A DNA stretch of 46,444 bases, from the NCBI GenBank assembly GCA_020849945.1, contig JADZFK010000063.1, positions 1 to 46,444 on the forward strand, read 5' to 3'. This stretch comes from Pirellulales bacterium (GTDB taxonomy: Bacteria > Planctomycetota > Planctomycetia > Pirellulales > Lacipirellulaceae). Both the position numbers and the translations under genes were made by a program. The notes under the pieces were generated by a model. That model saw only the letters and a list, made by a program, of their open reading frames with translations, searched no databases and had not been told where the DNA came from. Each line of letters opens with the position of its first letter. Within the stretch, counting starts at the first letter, position 1. Shown piece after piece: positions 8,852-17,756 of this stretch.

Positions 8852-9625
8852 ATGCCGGGCCTAGGCGAAATTATCAGGGAATCGCAGATTTGGAAGAGCA
8901 TCTTTCGGCATCCGATGCCGGTTGATCGGCGAAACCGCATTGTGGTCGTGCTGACCAACTTCTTCCTGCACCTGCATCCCGTCTCGATTCGGAAACAAGG
9001 CATCGCCCTTTCGTACACTTGGTGCATGGGAGGCGTCACGTTTTTCCTGTTTTTGGTGGAAACCGTGACCGGTGTGCTGTTGATGTTCTACTATCGCCCC
9101 ACGCTCGAGTGGGCGTACGCCGACATCACTGCCTTGCGCGATGTTTATTCGCTTGGCATCATGCGTGAAATCCATCGTTGGGGTGCCCACGCGATGGTGA
9201 TTACCGTATGGCTTCACATGTATCGGGTGTTCCTTACGGGCAGCTACAAGCCACCGCGCGAGTTCAATTGGGTGATCGGCGTGATACTGCTGTTGCTGAC
9301 GCTGCTGCTTTCGTTTACGGGTTACCTGCTACCGTGGGATCAACTGGCGGTGTGGGCGATCACGGTTGGTTCGAACATGGCGCGGGCCACCCCCGTGCTT
9401 GGGTACGAAGGGCCTGGCCACCAACTGCTCACGCTGGGGTATCCGATGATCACGATGGGTTCCGACGCGCGGTTCGCACTGTTGGGTGCCCGCAACGTGG
9501 GTGAAGAAACATTGAATCGGTTTTATATTCTGCACTGCATTGCCATTCCGTTGGCGGTTTCGCTGCTGTTGGCCATCCACTTTTGGCGAGTGCGCAAAGA
9601 CGGCGGCATTAGTGGCCCCTTGTAA
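8852..9625 (+). CDS. Cytochrome b6-like subunit (N-terminal half of cytochrome b)
   Basis: A 257-residue four-helix cytochrome b carrying both b hemes of the quinol-oxidising complex. Axial histidines are H108 and H122 on helix B (14 apart) and H228 and H243 on helix D (15 apart). The 15-residue spacing is that of b6f complexes; bc1 proteins have 14. Cys58 in SYTWCMGGV aligns with the cysteine that covalently holds heme ci (cn) in cytochrome b6 (FYCLGG context), and the following FYYRPT is also b6-like. [16 protein letters not shown] is the conserved helix-C/Qo segment. A Shine-Dalgarno-like GGAAG at 8843-8847 supports the ATG at 8852. The protein stops after helix D, so the C-terminal half is supplied by the gene at 9906. 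Confidence 0.93.
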   Translation: MPGLGEIIRESQIWKSIFRHPMPVDRRNRIVVVLTNFFLHLHPVSIRKQGIALSYTWCMGGVTFFLFLVETVTGVLLMFYYRPTLEWAYADITALRDVYSLGIMREIHRWGAHAMVITVWLHMYRVFLTGSYKPPREFNWVIGVILLLLTLLLSFTGYLLPWDQLAVWAITVGSNMARATPVLGYEGPGHQLLTLGYPMITMGSDARFALLGARNVGEETLNRFYILHCIAIPLAVSLLLAIHFWRVRKDGGISGPL

Positions 9626-9765
9626 ACTTTCGAACTGGTGAGTTGGGCAAGAGGGTTGCGTTAGAACCATGCAGGATTCATGCAGGATTTCCGTCCCCAT
9701 TTGGTTTTCGAGTCCATCCCTACACAAGGAATGTCAATCGGTTGAGAGATCGCGTGGAGCATCAC

Positions 9766-9864
9766 GAGCCTATCCCAGAACCGTTCACAAAGAGGAGGAC
9801 AGGCGTATTTTGCTCCGAAGACTCTGCAAAATGAGCCAGTCCCCGGCGGTTCTGGGATAGGCTC
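9766..9864. repeat. Perfect 18-bp inverted repeat, MITE-like
   Basis: The arm at 9766-9783 (GAGCCTATCCCAGAACCG) is the exact reverse complement of 9847-9864, with 63 bases between. It lies between the two cytochrome b genes. Part of the arm (TCCCAGAAC) resembles the ends of the elements at 22407 and 38910, suggesting a related element family. A 63-codon frame through the region is probably not a gene. Confidence 0.65.
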
Positions 9865-9905
9865 CTTAGCGCCTTGGTTCTCGACCTTCGACCCTCGCCC
9901 CTTCC

Positions 9906-11309
9906 ATGCACGGTCTCTCTCCCCAACAGTTCACCGAAACCGTCTCATCGTTCTTGGTGCCGTATTACGTTTCGCTGGCGGTGATGAACGGCATCGCGGC
10001 GCTATGGTTGTGGAAGGTCCCTAAGCCCACCTCGACTATTCGATTGTTTGGCATGGCGGTTCCGAGTTCGCTGGTGTGGGCCGCGGTGGCAGTTGGGTAT
10101 TTGGTATTGGCCGCGTTTTCGCTGGGCGGACAATCGCTGATGCCACAAGTGCCGCAGGCGTTTCGCACGGCCGTCAATGAGCGAACCGGTCCCGTCATCT
10201 ACACGGTGGGCACGACGGTGTTGCTTGTGGTGCTGTACTTGTTTCGTGCATGGTTTGTGAAGCCGACCGTGGCCTGGACGGTATGGAACCTCATGCTGTT
10301 GTTCCTGGGGCTTTCGATGCCCGATCCGAATTTTTTCGCGATCGTGGCGAAGCCCGATAACGTGCCGATTGTTGCGTTGGTTTTCTTGCTGGCCTTCTTT
10401 ACGTGGCTGGCGACGGAACGAGCGGTCGAGAACGACCGGCGGATGGATGCGGGCGAGCCGCCCTTGGAGAAGCTGGACGATGAGAAAGTGCTGGTGTGGC
10501 CCGACCTGGTGTACATCGAGTTGATCTGCATGGTTGCGCTGACGGCCCTGTTGTTTTTTTGGGCGATGTGGCTACAGGCCCCGCTGGAAGAGCCAGCGAG
10601 CAGCGTGAAGACGCCGAACCCCTCGAAGGCCCCGTGGTACTTCCTCGGCTTGCAAGAGATGCTTGTTTACTACGACCCCTGGATGGCCGGCGTCGTTCTC
10701 CCGAGTTTGATCATCGTGGGGCTCATGGCGATCCCGTACATCGATTTCAACAAGCTGGGGAACGGTTACTACACGATCAAGCAGCGAAAGTTCGCTTACA
10801 TCGTGTTTCAACTTGGTTTCTTGGAGTTGTGGGTCACGCTCATCGTGTTGGGGACACTGCTGCGCGGGCCGAACTGGAACTTCTTCGGCCCGTATGAGTA
10901 TTGGGATGCGCATAAGGTGGAAGCGCTGAATAACGTCAACCTTTCGGAATACTTTTGGCAATGGTGGCTGGGGAAGAGCTTACCGGCCGTGCCCAAGCTG
11001 GAATGGATGCTTACCGCGTTACCGACCTGGATTTCCGGTTGGCTGCAACCGATGTCGCAGTTTGTGGCGATCCTGTTTACGCGCGAGCTGATTGGAACGT
11101 TATCGCTGCTGTTTTATTTCATCGCGTTGCCGCCGCTGATGGCCCTCACCGTGTTCCGCAAGTTTTATGAACGCATGGGTTTCATTCGGTATATGGTGCT
11201 TGCCAACCTGTTGCTGTTCATGGCCTCGTTGCCCATCAAGATGATTTTGCGTTGGTCGTTCAACCTGAAGTACTTGGTTTCCATCCCGGAGTATTTTTTC
11301 AATTTTTGA
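9906..11309 (+). CDS. Enlarged cytochrome b C-terminal / subunit-IV-like membrane protein
   Basis: A 467-residue protein with about ten predicted membrane segments. The core (about residues 195-320) is the subunit IV/cytochrome b C-terminal part: a membrane helix, then PNPSKAPWYFLGLQEML and VVLPSLIIVGLMAIPYID. The Qo-site motif PEWY of most complexes reads APWY here (Ala242-Tyr245), so its glutamate is missing at that position. About five membrane segments precede the core and two follow it, whereas plant and cyanobacterial subunit IV has about 160 residues and three helices. The start ATG at 9906 follows a pyrimidine-rich heptad tract (9881-9901), with no clear Shine-Dalgarno sequence. Together with the b6-like gene upstream it makes a split cytochrome b. 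Confidence 0.88.
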   Translation: MHGLSPQQFTETVSSFLVPYYVSLAVMNGIAALWLWKVPKPTSTIRLFGMAVPSSLVWAAVAVGYLVLAAFSLGGQSLMPQVPQAFRTAVNERTGPVIYTVGTTVLLVVLYLFRAWFVKPTVAWTVWNLMLLFLGLSMPDPNFFAIVAKPDNVPIVALVFLLAFFTWLATERAVENDRRMDAGEPPLEKLDDEKVLVWPDLVYIELICMVALTALLFFWAMWLQAPLEEPASSVKTPNPSKAPWYFLGLQEMLVYYDPWMAGVVLPSLIIVGLMAIPYIDFNKLGNGYYTIKQRKFAYIVFQLGFLELWVTLIVLGTLLRGPNWNFFGPYEYWDAHKVEALNNVNLSEYFWQWWLGKSLPAVPKLEWMLTALPTWISGWLQPMSQFVAILFTRELIGTLSLLFYFIALPPLMALTVFRKFYERMGFIRYMVLANLLLFMASLPIKMILRWSFNLKYLVSIPEYFFNF

Positions 11310-11430
11310 TTGGGTGGCATTCAACTCGCGCCCCCGCCATTTGTGTTTGAGTGATTGGTGGTTTCGCGTTCCGGTTCGGTCGCAAAGTTTTCCTTCACGT
11401 TGCGGCTAGACGGGAGTGTAATCGTCCGTC

Positions 11431-11473
11431 CCAGCCCCCAGTTCCTAGCCCCCTGACCCCCGGCCCCTCCCCC
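11431..11473. repeat. C-rich tract with seven-base period before the octaheme gene
   Basis: The 43 bases just before the start codon show a C-rich pattern repeating roughly every seven bases (for example CCTAGCC, CCCTGAC, CCCCGGC). Similar heptad-period tracts lie in other spacers of this window. There is no Shine-Dalgarno sequence in it, so translation of the next gene may be leaderless-like or coupled. Confidence 0.45.
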
Positions 11474-14400
11474 ATGCCCGCAACTGAAAAGACATCGCGT
11501 GACCAGGCAAAGTTGCATGTCATCTTTGCGATTTCCGCGATTGTGATGCTGGTCGCAACCCTTTGGATGATGGCCAAGGACCACAACCGTGAATGGCGAA
11601 AGTGGCAGTTGGCCGATCGTTCGCGCGAACGTTGGACGCTCGAGGCCCAATTGGCTCAAGCGAAGTTGGAAAACAGCGTGGCGTTGGAGCGATTGAAGGC
11701 CGAGCTGGCCTCGGCTCGCAGCACGAAGGTCGATGGCCAGTTGGTCGATCAGTTTATTCAGTTGGTGAAGGCCGAGGATGCGCGGCTACAAGCGGCAAAG
11801 GTGGCGGAAGTCGCCGCCAATTTTAGCAAGTTGGAGGCTGTGCGAGACAAGCTAACGGCTGCAGAAGACGGCAGCACCGCCGCGGCGGCGGCCCGGGAAC
11901 AACTGATCGGTCAATTCGAGAGTTTCATTCGCGAAGCGAAGCGGCGCGAGGGGGCGTTGCTGACGAAGAAGAAGTTTGTCGCCGCGGATCAAACGGCGGC
12001 CGTGAGTGCCCGGGGCATCGCGGTTGGCGAGGGGAAGCCGACGGATGAAATTGAAGAAAAGATACGGGGATATGCGGCGCGAGTTGTCGAGCTGGACGCG
12101 GACGTTGCCGCGGCGAAGGACTATCGCATGGGCCTGGAAGGCGTGGTGAAACAAGTCCAAGCGGCAGAGTTGGAATTGCAGAAGAAGATCGCCGCGCTAG
12201 AGGTTGAGCAGAATCGCCTGCGAGATAATATCGGCACGAACACCACGACCGTCGGCGAGTGGATCAATCGCGGGCCTGTTCTCGATGCGTTGTACACGGG
12301 CAATATCAAGCTGGATCAGATATGGCTGCCCGAAATGAAGATCAACTACAACTTCAGTTTCGTGGCGCGTTACGATCGGTGCATTGTGTGCCATCGGGCG
12401 ATCGACAAGACAGCGCCAGGTTCGGCTACCGAGCCGGCGTATCCGGCGATCGCGCGAGGCGAACGCGAGCGGCAAGTTCAGCTTTCGACGCCCGAGGAAG
12501 CGCCCGAGGCGGTGGCCGACAAAGGCCCGGCCGATGCGCTGGCCACGGTGTATGGCATCGTGTTGGCCCCGAGCGGGCAGGTCGATCCGTCGGCGGTGAC
12601 GATTCAGGTCGTCGCGCCGATGAGCCTGGCCGCCAAGGCCGGGCTGCAGATGGGCGACATCATTCAAGAAATCGGTGGCAGCCCCATCAGCACCCAGGAG
12701 GATGTGAGGCGATCTCTTCTCGAAAAGGCGGAGTGGGGGCAACCGATCGACTTGAAGATTCGCCGTGGGCTCGATCAGCCGTTCACCTCGCACCCGCGGC
12801 TCGATTTATTTGTCGGAAGCACCAGCCCGCACAAGAAGGGCGAGATGGGTTGCACCATTTGCCACGACGGCCAAGGGAGCGCCACGGAGTTCAAGTGGGC
12901 TTCGCACACGCCCAATGATCCGCATCAGGCTTTGGATTGGACTCGTAATCATGGTTGGTTCAACAACCATCATTGGATATTCCCGATGACGCCCGACCGC
13001 TTCATCGAGAGCAATTGTTTGAAGTGTCACCACGAAGTGGTCGACCTGATGCCGAGTGAGCGATTTCCGGAACCTCCCGCGCCGAAGCTTGTGAAGGGTT
13101 ACGAGCTGGTCCGCGAGTACGGTTGTTTCGGTTGCCACGAAGTAGGCGGGTACGATGGCCCCGCGAAGCGGATCGGCCCCGACCTGCGGCTGGAGCCAAG
13201 CTACTCGGAGGTTGCCGCGCAGCTGCTAGCCGATCCTGGTTTGAATGATGCCGAGCGCGAGTTTGCGAAGGAACTGGTTGCGAGGCCCGATTCGAGCACG
13301 GCGCGTTCCGCACTGATGCAGTCGGTTCTTGCCGATGCGAAGCCCGCCAAGAGCGATGCGGAGGCCGTCGCTGGGGCCGAGGAGGCCGCCGCGGCCAAGC
13401 CGCGTCTTACCGCCGTCTCGCATGCGTTGGCCGACGCACTCAAGGATGTCGAGGTGCCGGGTTCGTTCCGGAAGGTTGGCCCGAGCCTTCGTTACCTGAA
13501 CGCGAAGGTCGATTATGCCTGGCTTTACAGTTGGATTCGCAAGCCGGCCGACTTCCGCCCGACGACGCGGATGCCGCAGTTCTTTTTGAATCACGAACAC
13601 CTCGACGGCAGTCGCAAGGCGTTCAAGATTCACGACGCGGCGGGCAACATTCAGGAAATATCGGACCTTGAATTCACGCAACGGTTCGAGAACATTGAAA
13701 TACGTTCCTTGGCCCAGTTCTTGCTTTCGCACAGCCAACCGTTCGAATACCTTGCGCCACCCGCTGGCGGCGTCGAGGCACCATCGCCCGAGCGAGGCAA
13801 GCACCTGTTTGAAACGCGGGGGTGTTTGGCGTGTCATTCGCATGTCGATTTCCCCGAGGTCCATGCGACCCAAGGCCCCGATCTTTCGCGGGTTGGCGCT
13901 AAACTGAACAGCGAGAAGGGCCGCAAATGGCTTTACAGTTGGATCAAGGCGCCGAATCATTATCATGCCCGCACGGCGATGCCGAACCTGTATCTCGATC
14001 TGATCGAGGAGAAGGATGCCGCGGGCAACGCCACGGGCAAGATGACCGACCCAGCCGCCGATGTGATGGCCTACCTCGTGGGTGTGCCGACCGATTGGAA
14101 GCCGGAAACGCCTGCGCCGCCCGTCGAACTTTCGGCTGATGAACGGGCTGCCCTTCAAGACCTGACTGCGGTCTGGCTTACCGCTTCGTTCCCGCGGTTG
14201 CGAGCCGAGCGTTTCGCCAAGGATGGCATCGACCCTCGACTTGCTACGAGCTTGAAAGTGGACGAACGCGTGTTGATCGGTCCGTACCGCGATGAGAACG
14301 ATCGAGCGCAGCGGCAGCTCGACTACGTTGGTCGCCGATCGCTCAGCCGGTACGGTTGTTTCGGTTGCCACGATATTCCGGGCTATGAAACAGCGAAGCC

Positions 14401-16204
14401 TATTGGTACGCCGCTTGCGAGCTGGGGGCGGAAGGAGCCGGCACAACTGGCGTTCGAGAATATTGGCCGATTCTTGGCAACGCACGGCGAGCACATTCCC
14501 ACGAAGCCGCCGGCCGCGGCTTCCGAATCCCCTGCTGCTGAAGAGCCGTCTGCCAACGACAGTTCTTCTGCCACTGAAGAGACTTCCACAACCGCCGAAA
14601 GCTCGGCAGCCGCGAGCGCTTCGGTGCCTGAGTCGCTTGCAAAGGGCTCGCCAGCCCCGCCCGAGCATGAAGCCCACAAGGATGGCTCGCATGAGGGCGG
14701 GCACGAGGTCGATCCGATTGACGAGAAGTTCGATTCGGATACGGCGTACTTTCTTCAATCGCTGAATAGCCATGAGCGGAACGGTTTCTTGTGGCAGAAG
14801 CTCCGTTTGCCGCGTAGTTTCGATTTCGAAACGACCGGCGTGAAGCGATACGACGAACGGCTACGAATGCCCAAGTTCCCGTTCACTGCGGAGGAACGCG
14901 AAGCCGTCATGACGTTCGTACTTGGCTTGACGAACGAGTCGCCAGACAGCCGGTACGTTTACAAGCCTGGGCCACGTCAGCGAGCAATTGTGGAAGGGCG
15001 GCACGTTTTGGATAAGTACAACTGCGCGGGTTGCCATGTCATCGATGTGCAGCGTTGGGACGTGGCCTTCGCCCCGGATCAGTTCGAGTCGCCTCCCACC
15101 ACGAGCGACTTCCCCTTCCTGCTGCCGAATTTTTCGCCGAAAGATATCGAGGACTCGGTCAGGACCGATTCGCGGGGCCTGCTTCATGCCCAGTTATATG
15201 GAATGCCCGTGCTTGATGACATGACCGGTCAAACCCGGTTGGTGGACGAGGACGGGCTTCCGATTGAGCCTGACGACGATGAATCGCCTCGGTTTTTTGA
15301 GTTCACGCCGTATGTGCCTGCGATGGTCGGTGGCGAAGTGCGCAAGGTTGGGGTCCAGAACATCAAGATTCCGGCCACGATGGACGGCAAGAGCCTTGCC
15401 CAAGGGAAGGTGTACACGGGTTATGGCGGAGATTTGGCGAGGTACCTTTATCCTCGGGTCATCGCCCAGGAAAGGGAGCTCAACCCGAACGCCGTGCCGA
15501 CCGAGGCATGGGGTTGGTTGCCGCCACCGCTTCACCACGAAGGCGTAAAAGTTCAGGCAAATTGGTTGCACGACTTCCTGATGGATCCGACGGCCATTCG
15601 CCCGGCCGTGGTGTTGCGGATGCCCAATTTCCACATGTCGAGCGCCGAAGCGAGCAAGCTGGTCAACTACTTTGCGGCGAAGTCGAACGCACAATACCCC
15701 TACGAATACAATGCGCGGCGGCGAAACGACTACCTGGCCACCAAGGAGCAAGGGCACCCGGCCTTGTTCGGCGATGCCATGAAAGTCGTCACCGATAGTA
15801 ATTATTGTGTAAAATGTCACTCGGTAGGCGATTACAAGACCACCAGCGCGGTAAAAGCCTCGGGACCGAACTTGGATCAGGTGTATCGTCGGCTTCGCCC
15901 CGAGTATGTGCATCGCTGGGTGGCAAACCCGCAGCGGATATTGCCGTACACGGGCATGCCGGTGAACATACCTTACGATGCGACCGCGCCGCCGAACTTT
16001 GGCGGCATCAGCCAATCGTTGTTCCCTGGCCCCAGCGCAGATCAACTGGGTGGGGTCGTCGATCTGCTGATGAATTTTGATGAGTACGCACGCCGCCAAA
16101 CGTCGGTGAAGAGTTTAGTCAAAGAACCCGCTTCCACGGAGCAACCGGCGAGCGACCAAAGTTCGGAAAATAGCCCGCCAAACAATACTTCAGCAAGCAG
16201 GTGA
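11474..16204 (+). CDS. Giant octaheme c-type cytochrome with coiled coil and PDZ domain
   Basis: A 1576-residue membrane-anchored cytochrome. One N-terminal membrane helix (about residues 15-36) is followed by an alanine/glutamate-rich coiled coil to about 265. Eight CXXCH motifs begin at Cys303, 460, 515, 551, 784, 962, 1184 and 1445. Between the first and second lies a PDZ-like domain, about 356-432 (AAKAGLQMGDIIQEIGG). A PWLYSWI-like module with a following Met-Pro recurs after hemes 4 and 5 (LYSWIRKPADF; LYSWIKAPNHY), a typical cytochrome c fold with Met ligand. A Ser/Glu/Ala-rich linker lies near 1015-1070. The reading frame is open to 11351, but the ATG at 11474 gives the expected short cytoplasmic tail. 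Directly downstream of the cytochrome b genes, it probably acts in place of cytochrome c1/f; that role is inferred. Confidence 0.9.
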   Translation: MPATEKTSRDQAKLHVIFAISAIVMLVATLWMMAKDHNREWRKWQLADRSRERWTLEAQLAQAKLENSVALERLKAELASARSTKVDGQLVDQFIQLVKAEDARLQAAKVAEVAANFSKLEAVRDKLTAAEDGSTAAAAAREQLIGQFESFIREAKRREGALLTKKKFVAADQTAAVSARGIAVGEGKPTDEIEEKIRGYAARVVELDADVAAAKDYRMGLEGVVKQVQAAELELQKKIAALEVEQNRLRDNIGTNTTTVGEWINRGPVLDALYTGNIKLDQIWLPEMKINYNFSFVARYDRCIVCHRAIDKTAPGSATEPAYPAIARGERERQVQLSTPEEAPEAVADKGPADALATVYGIVLAPSGQVDPSAVTIQVVAPMSLAAKAGLQMGDIIQEIGGSPISTQEDVRRSLLEKAEWGQPIDLKIRRGLDQPFTSHPRLDLFVGSTSPHKKGEMGCTICHDGQGSATEFKWASHTPNDPHQALDWTRNHGWFNNHHWIFPMTPDRFIESNCLKCHHEVVDLMPSERFPEPPAPKLVKGYELVREYGCFGCHEVGGYDGPAKRIGPDLRLEPSYSEVAAQLLADPGLNDAEREFAKELVARPDSSTARSALMQSVLADAKPAKSDAEAVAGAEEAAAAKPRLTAVSHALADALKDVEVPGSFRKVGPSLRYLNAKVDYAWLYSWIRKPADFRPTTRMPQFFLNHEHLDGSRKAFKIHDAAGNIQEISDLEFTQRFENIEIRSLAQFLLSHSQPFEYLAPPAGGVEAPSPERGKHLFETRGCLACHSHVDFPEVHATQGPDLSRVGAKLNSEKGRKWLYSWIKAPNHYHARTAMPNLYLDLIEEKDAAGNATGKMTDPAADVMAYLVGVPTDWKPETPAPPVELSADERAALQDLTAVWLTASFPRLRAERFAKDGIDPRLATSLKVDERVLIGPYRDENDRAQRQLDYVGRRSLSRYGCFGCHDIPGYETAKPIGTPLASWGRKEPAQLAFENIGRFLATHGEHIPTKPPAAASESPAAEEPSANDSSSATEETSTTAESSAAASASVPESLAKGSPAPPEHEAHKDGSHEGGHEVDPIDEKFDSDTAYFLQSLNSHERNGFLWQKLRLPRSFDFETTGVKRYDERLRMPKFPFTAEEREAVMTFVLGLTNESPDSRYVYKPGPRQRAIVEGRHVLDKYNCAGCHVIDVQRWDVAFAPDQFESPPTTSDFPFLLPNFSPKDIEDSVRTDSRGLLHAQLYGMPVLDDMTGQTRLVDEDGLPIEPDDDESPRFFEFTPYVPAMVGGEVRKVGVQNIKIPATMDGKSLAQGKVYTGYGGDLARYLYPRVIAQERELNPNAVPTEAWGWLPPPLHHEGVKVQANWLHDFLMDPTAIRPAVVLRMPNFHMSSAEASKLVNYFAAKSNAQYPYEYNARRRNDYLATKEQGHPALFGDAMKVVTDSNYCVKCHSVGDYKTTSAVKASGPNLDQVYRRLRPEYVHRWVANPQRILPYTGMPVNIPYDATAPPNFGGISQSLFPGPSADQLGGVVDLLMNFDEYARRQTSVKSLVKEPASTEQPASDQSSENSPPNNTSASR

Positions 16205-16662
16205 CGTTGTTTTATCGCTGCAGTGCTAAGTCAAACCAAAATACTACAGAACACAAAAAACACGTAGGAAATGGGGCATGAATTGCGACAGAACTGCTGT
16301 AGTGCCTCTGCGCGTTGCAACGAATAGGTTGGTTCATTGAAGATGCGAACAATTTGCTCCGGCCAGTTGAGGCCTGAATACCCAATCTTCCAGTCTTGCT
16401 TGGTGTTCTTCGTGCTATTTGTGGTTCATCAACGTTTACGCTGTAGTAGTAAGAGGTTGTTTCAAGGGGTGACAACAAACTAACGTTATTACCCAGAAAA
16501 TAGCAGACTTACCCAAACTGCGAGGAGTTGTTCTTGGGCGGGCATGTTGGTTATCCTTAAAGGTTGTCGGGCCGTGATGCCTGCAACTCGGTTTGTGCCA
16601 TGAAGGTGAACCTGTGAGTGGTTGAGCAATTGCTCGATGAATAAAGAAAGGTGAGGTCGAAC
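16205..16662. other. Intergenic region before the cupredoxin-like gene
   Basis: A 458-base spacer with lower GC content than its neighbours. No gene, terminator or clear repeat was found. Its end carries the ribosome-binding sequence GAAAGGTGAGG (16646-16656), which fixes the start of the next gene at 16663. A promoter for that gene probably lies here but could not be placed. Confidence 0.5.
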
Positions 16663-17451
16663 ATGAGTTTTCGTGTGATGAAGTCTTTTTGTGCGTTGGT
16701 CAGTGCCTTCTCGATGATCGTGGTAGGTAGCGTTTCCGCCGAGGCGGCCGATTGGGGGACGATCAAGGGGCGGATTTTAATCGACGGGACCCCCGCTAAA
16801 CCGGGGCCGCTGGATGCCAGCAAGGATAAGGTCTGCGCCGAAAAGAAGCCGGTCAATGAGGTGATCGTCGTGGGGAAGGATAACGCCCTGGTGAATGCGG
16901 TTGTTTATCTGCGGCTTTCCCCCGGAAAGAAGGTGGAAGTTAACCCGGCCTACGATGCCGAGATGAATAAGGCCGTGGAAATCGATAACAATGGCTGCGC
17001 CTTTAAACCGCATGTTACCCTGGTTCGCGTGGGGCAATCGCTGGATATCAAGAATAGCGATCCGACCGGCCACAACACGAACATTCAAGCCTTTGCCTTC
17101 AACCAAACGATTGCCTCGAATCAGAAGGTGACCGTGAAGGCGAGCACGGCAAGCCCGCTTCCCTCGCCGGTTGTTTGCAACATTCACCCTTTCATGAAGG
17201 GGTACATCCTATCGCAGAATCATCCGTACATGGCGGCGACCGGCGAGGATGGCACGTTCGAGATCAAGGATATCCCGGCAGGCAAGCACGATTTCCAATT
17301 CTGGCACGAAGCGGCTGGCTATCTCAAGGATGTTGAATTCAAGGGTGGCAAAGCCGATCGCCGTGGCCGCGCGGAACTGACCATTGCCGCGGGCCAAACG
17401 CTCGACCTGGGCGATATCAAGGTCAAGGCCAGCGACCTGAAGGTAAAATAG
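16663..17451 (+). CDS. Secreted cupredoxin-like protein, probable type 1 copper site
   Basis: A 262-residue exported protein; residues 1-30 form a Sec signal peptide ending ...SVSAEA. The middle has the look of a blue-copper fold: His137 in a GHNTN loop and, 35 residues later, Cys172-X2-His175-X2-Met178 (CNIHPFM), the usual Cys-His-Met ligand loop. The C-terminal part (GEDGTFEIKDIPAGKH...) resembles a carboxypeptidase-regulatory-like beta sandwich often found with such domains. The start at ATG 16663 is chosen over an upstream in-frame GTG (16651) because GTG lies inside the strong ribosome-binding sequence. Its place between two cytochrome genes suggests an electron carrier in the periplasm; the partner is inferred. 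A hairpin follows the gene. Confidence 0.85.
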   Translation: MSFRVMKSFCALVSAFSMIVVGSVSAEAADWGTIKGRILIDGTPAKPGPLDASKDKVCAEKKPVNEVIVVGKDNALVNAVVYLRLSPGKKVEVNPAYDAEMNKAVEIDNNGCAFKPHVTLVRVGQSLDIKNSDPTGHNTNIQAFAFNQTIASNQKVTVKASTASPLPSPVVCNIHPFMKGYILSQNHPYMAATGEDGTFEIKDIPAGKHDFQFWHEAAGYLKDVEFKGGKADRRGRAELTIAAGQTLDLGDIKVKASDLKVK

Positions 17452-17509
17452 CGGTTGCCAGGTTGCCGGGTTCTTGCCCTTGGCGAATGGACGAATCTGC
17501 TCCATGCTT

Positions 17510-17542
17510 TAGCGCTGCCAACCAGATCGGTTGGCAGCGCTA
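17510..17542. terminator. Strong hairpin after the cupredoxin-like gene
   Basis: A perfect 14-bp stem (TAGCGCTGCCAACC and its complement) with a five-base loop, 58 bases after the stop codon. No clear T-run follows (TTGGCTTGG), so it may be a factor-dependent terminator or an mRNA-stabilising structure. It separates the cupredoxin-like gene from the diheme lipoprotein gene. Confidence 0.55.
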
Positions 17543-17756
17543 TTGGCTTGGGCCGGTGCATTCCGTTGCAAAGCCCAACTCTTGGGGGTTCCGATGGCCA
17601 ACTTGTTCGTTGCAACGCCCATTGGCAAGTTGGCATTCCTGTCACGGTTTGTGGGTACGCGTTCCGCTTCGCGTCGCGGATAAAGCAAGAAGCCAATAGT
17701 CATTTCCACCCTCTGTTCTGTCTGTATCCTTGTATGGCTTGTGGTGGTCGAAGTGC

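Noticed and set aside
8676-8864. 62-codon plus-strand frame between the Rieske and cytochrome b genes
   Set aside because: It runs into the cytochrome b start in another frame, has no ribosome-binding sequence and no recognisable feature; the downstream gene has GGAAG and a conserved start.
11351-11473. N-terminal extension of the octaheme cytochrome frame
   Set aside because: It is a proline-rich translation of the heptad repeat tract; ATG 11474 lies just before the membrane anchor.
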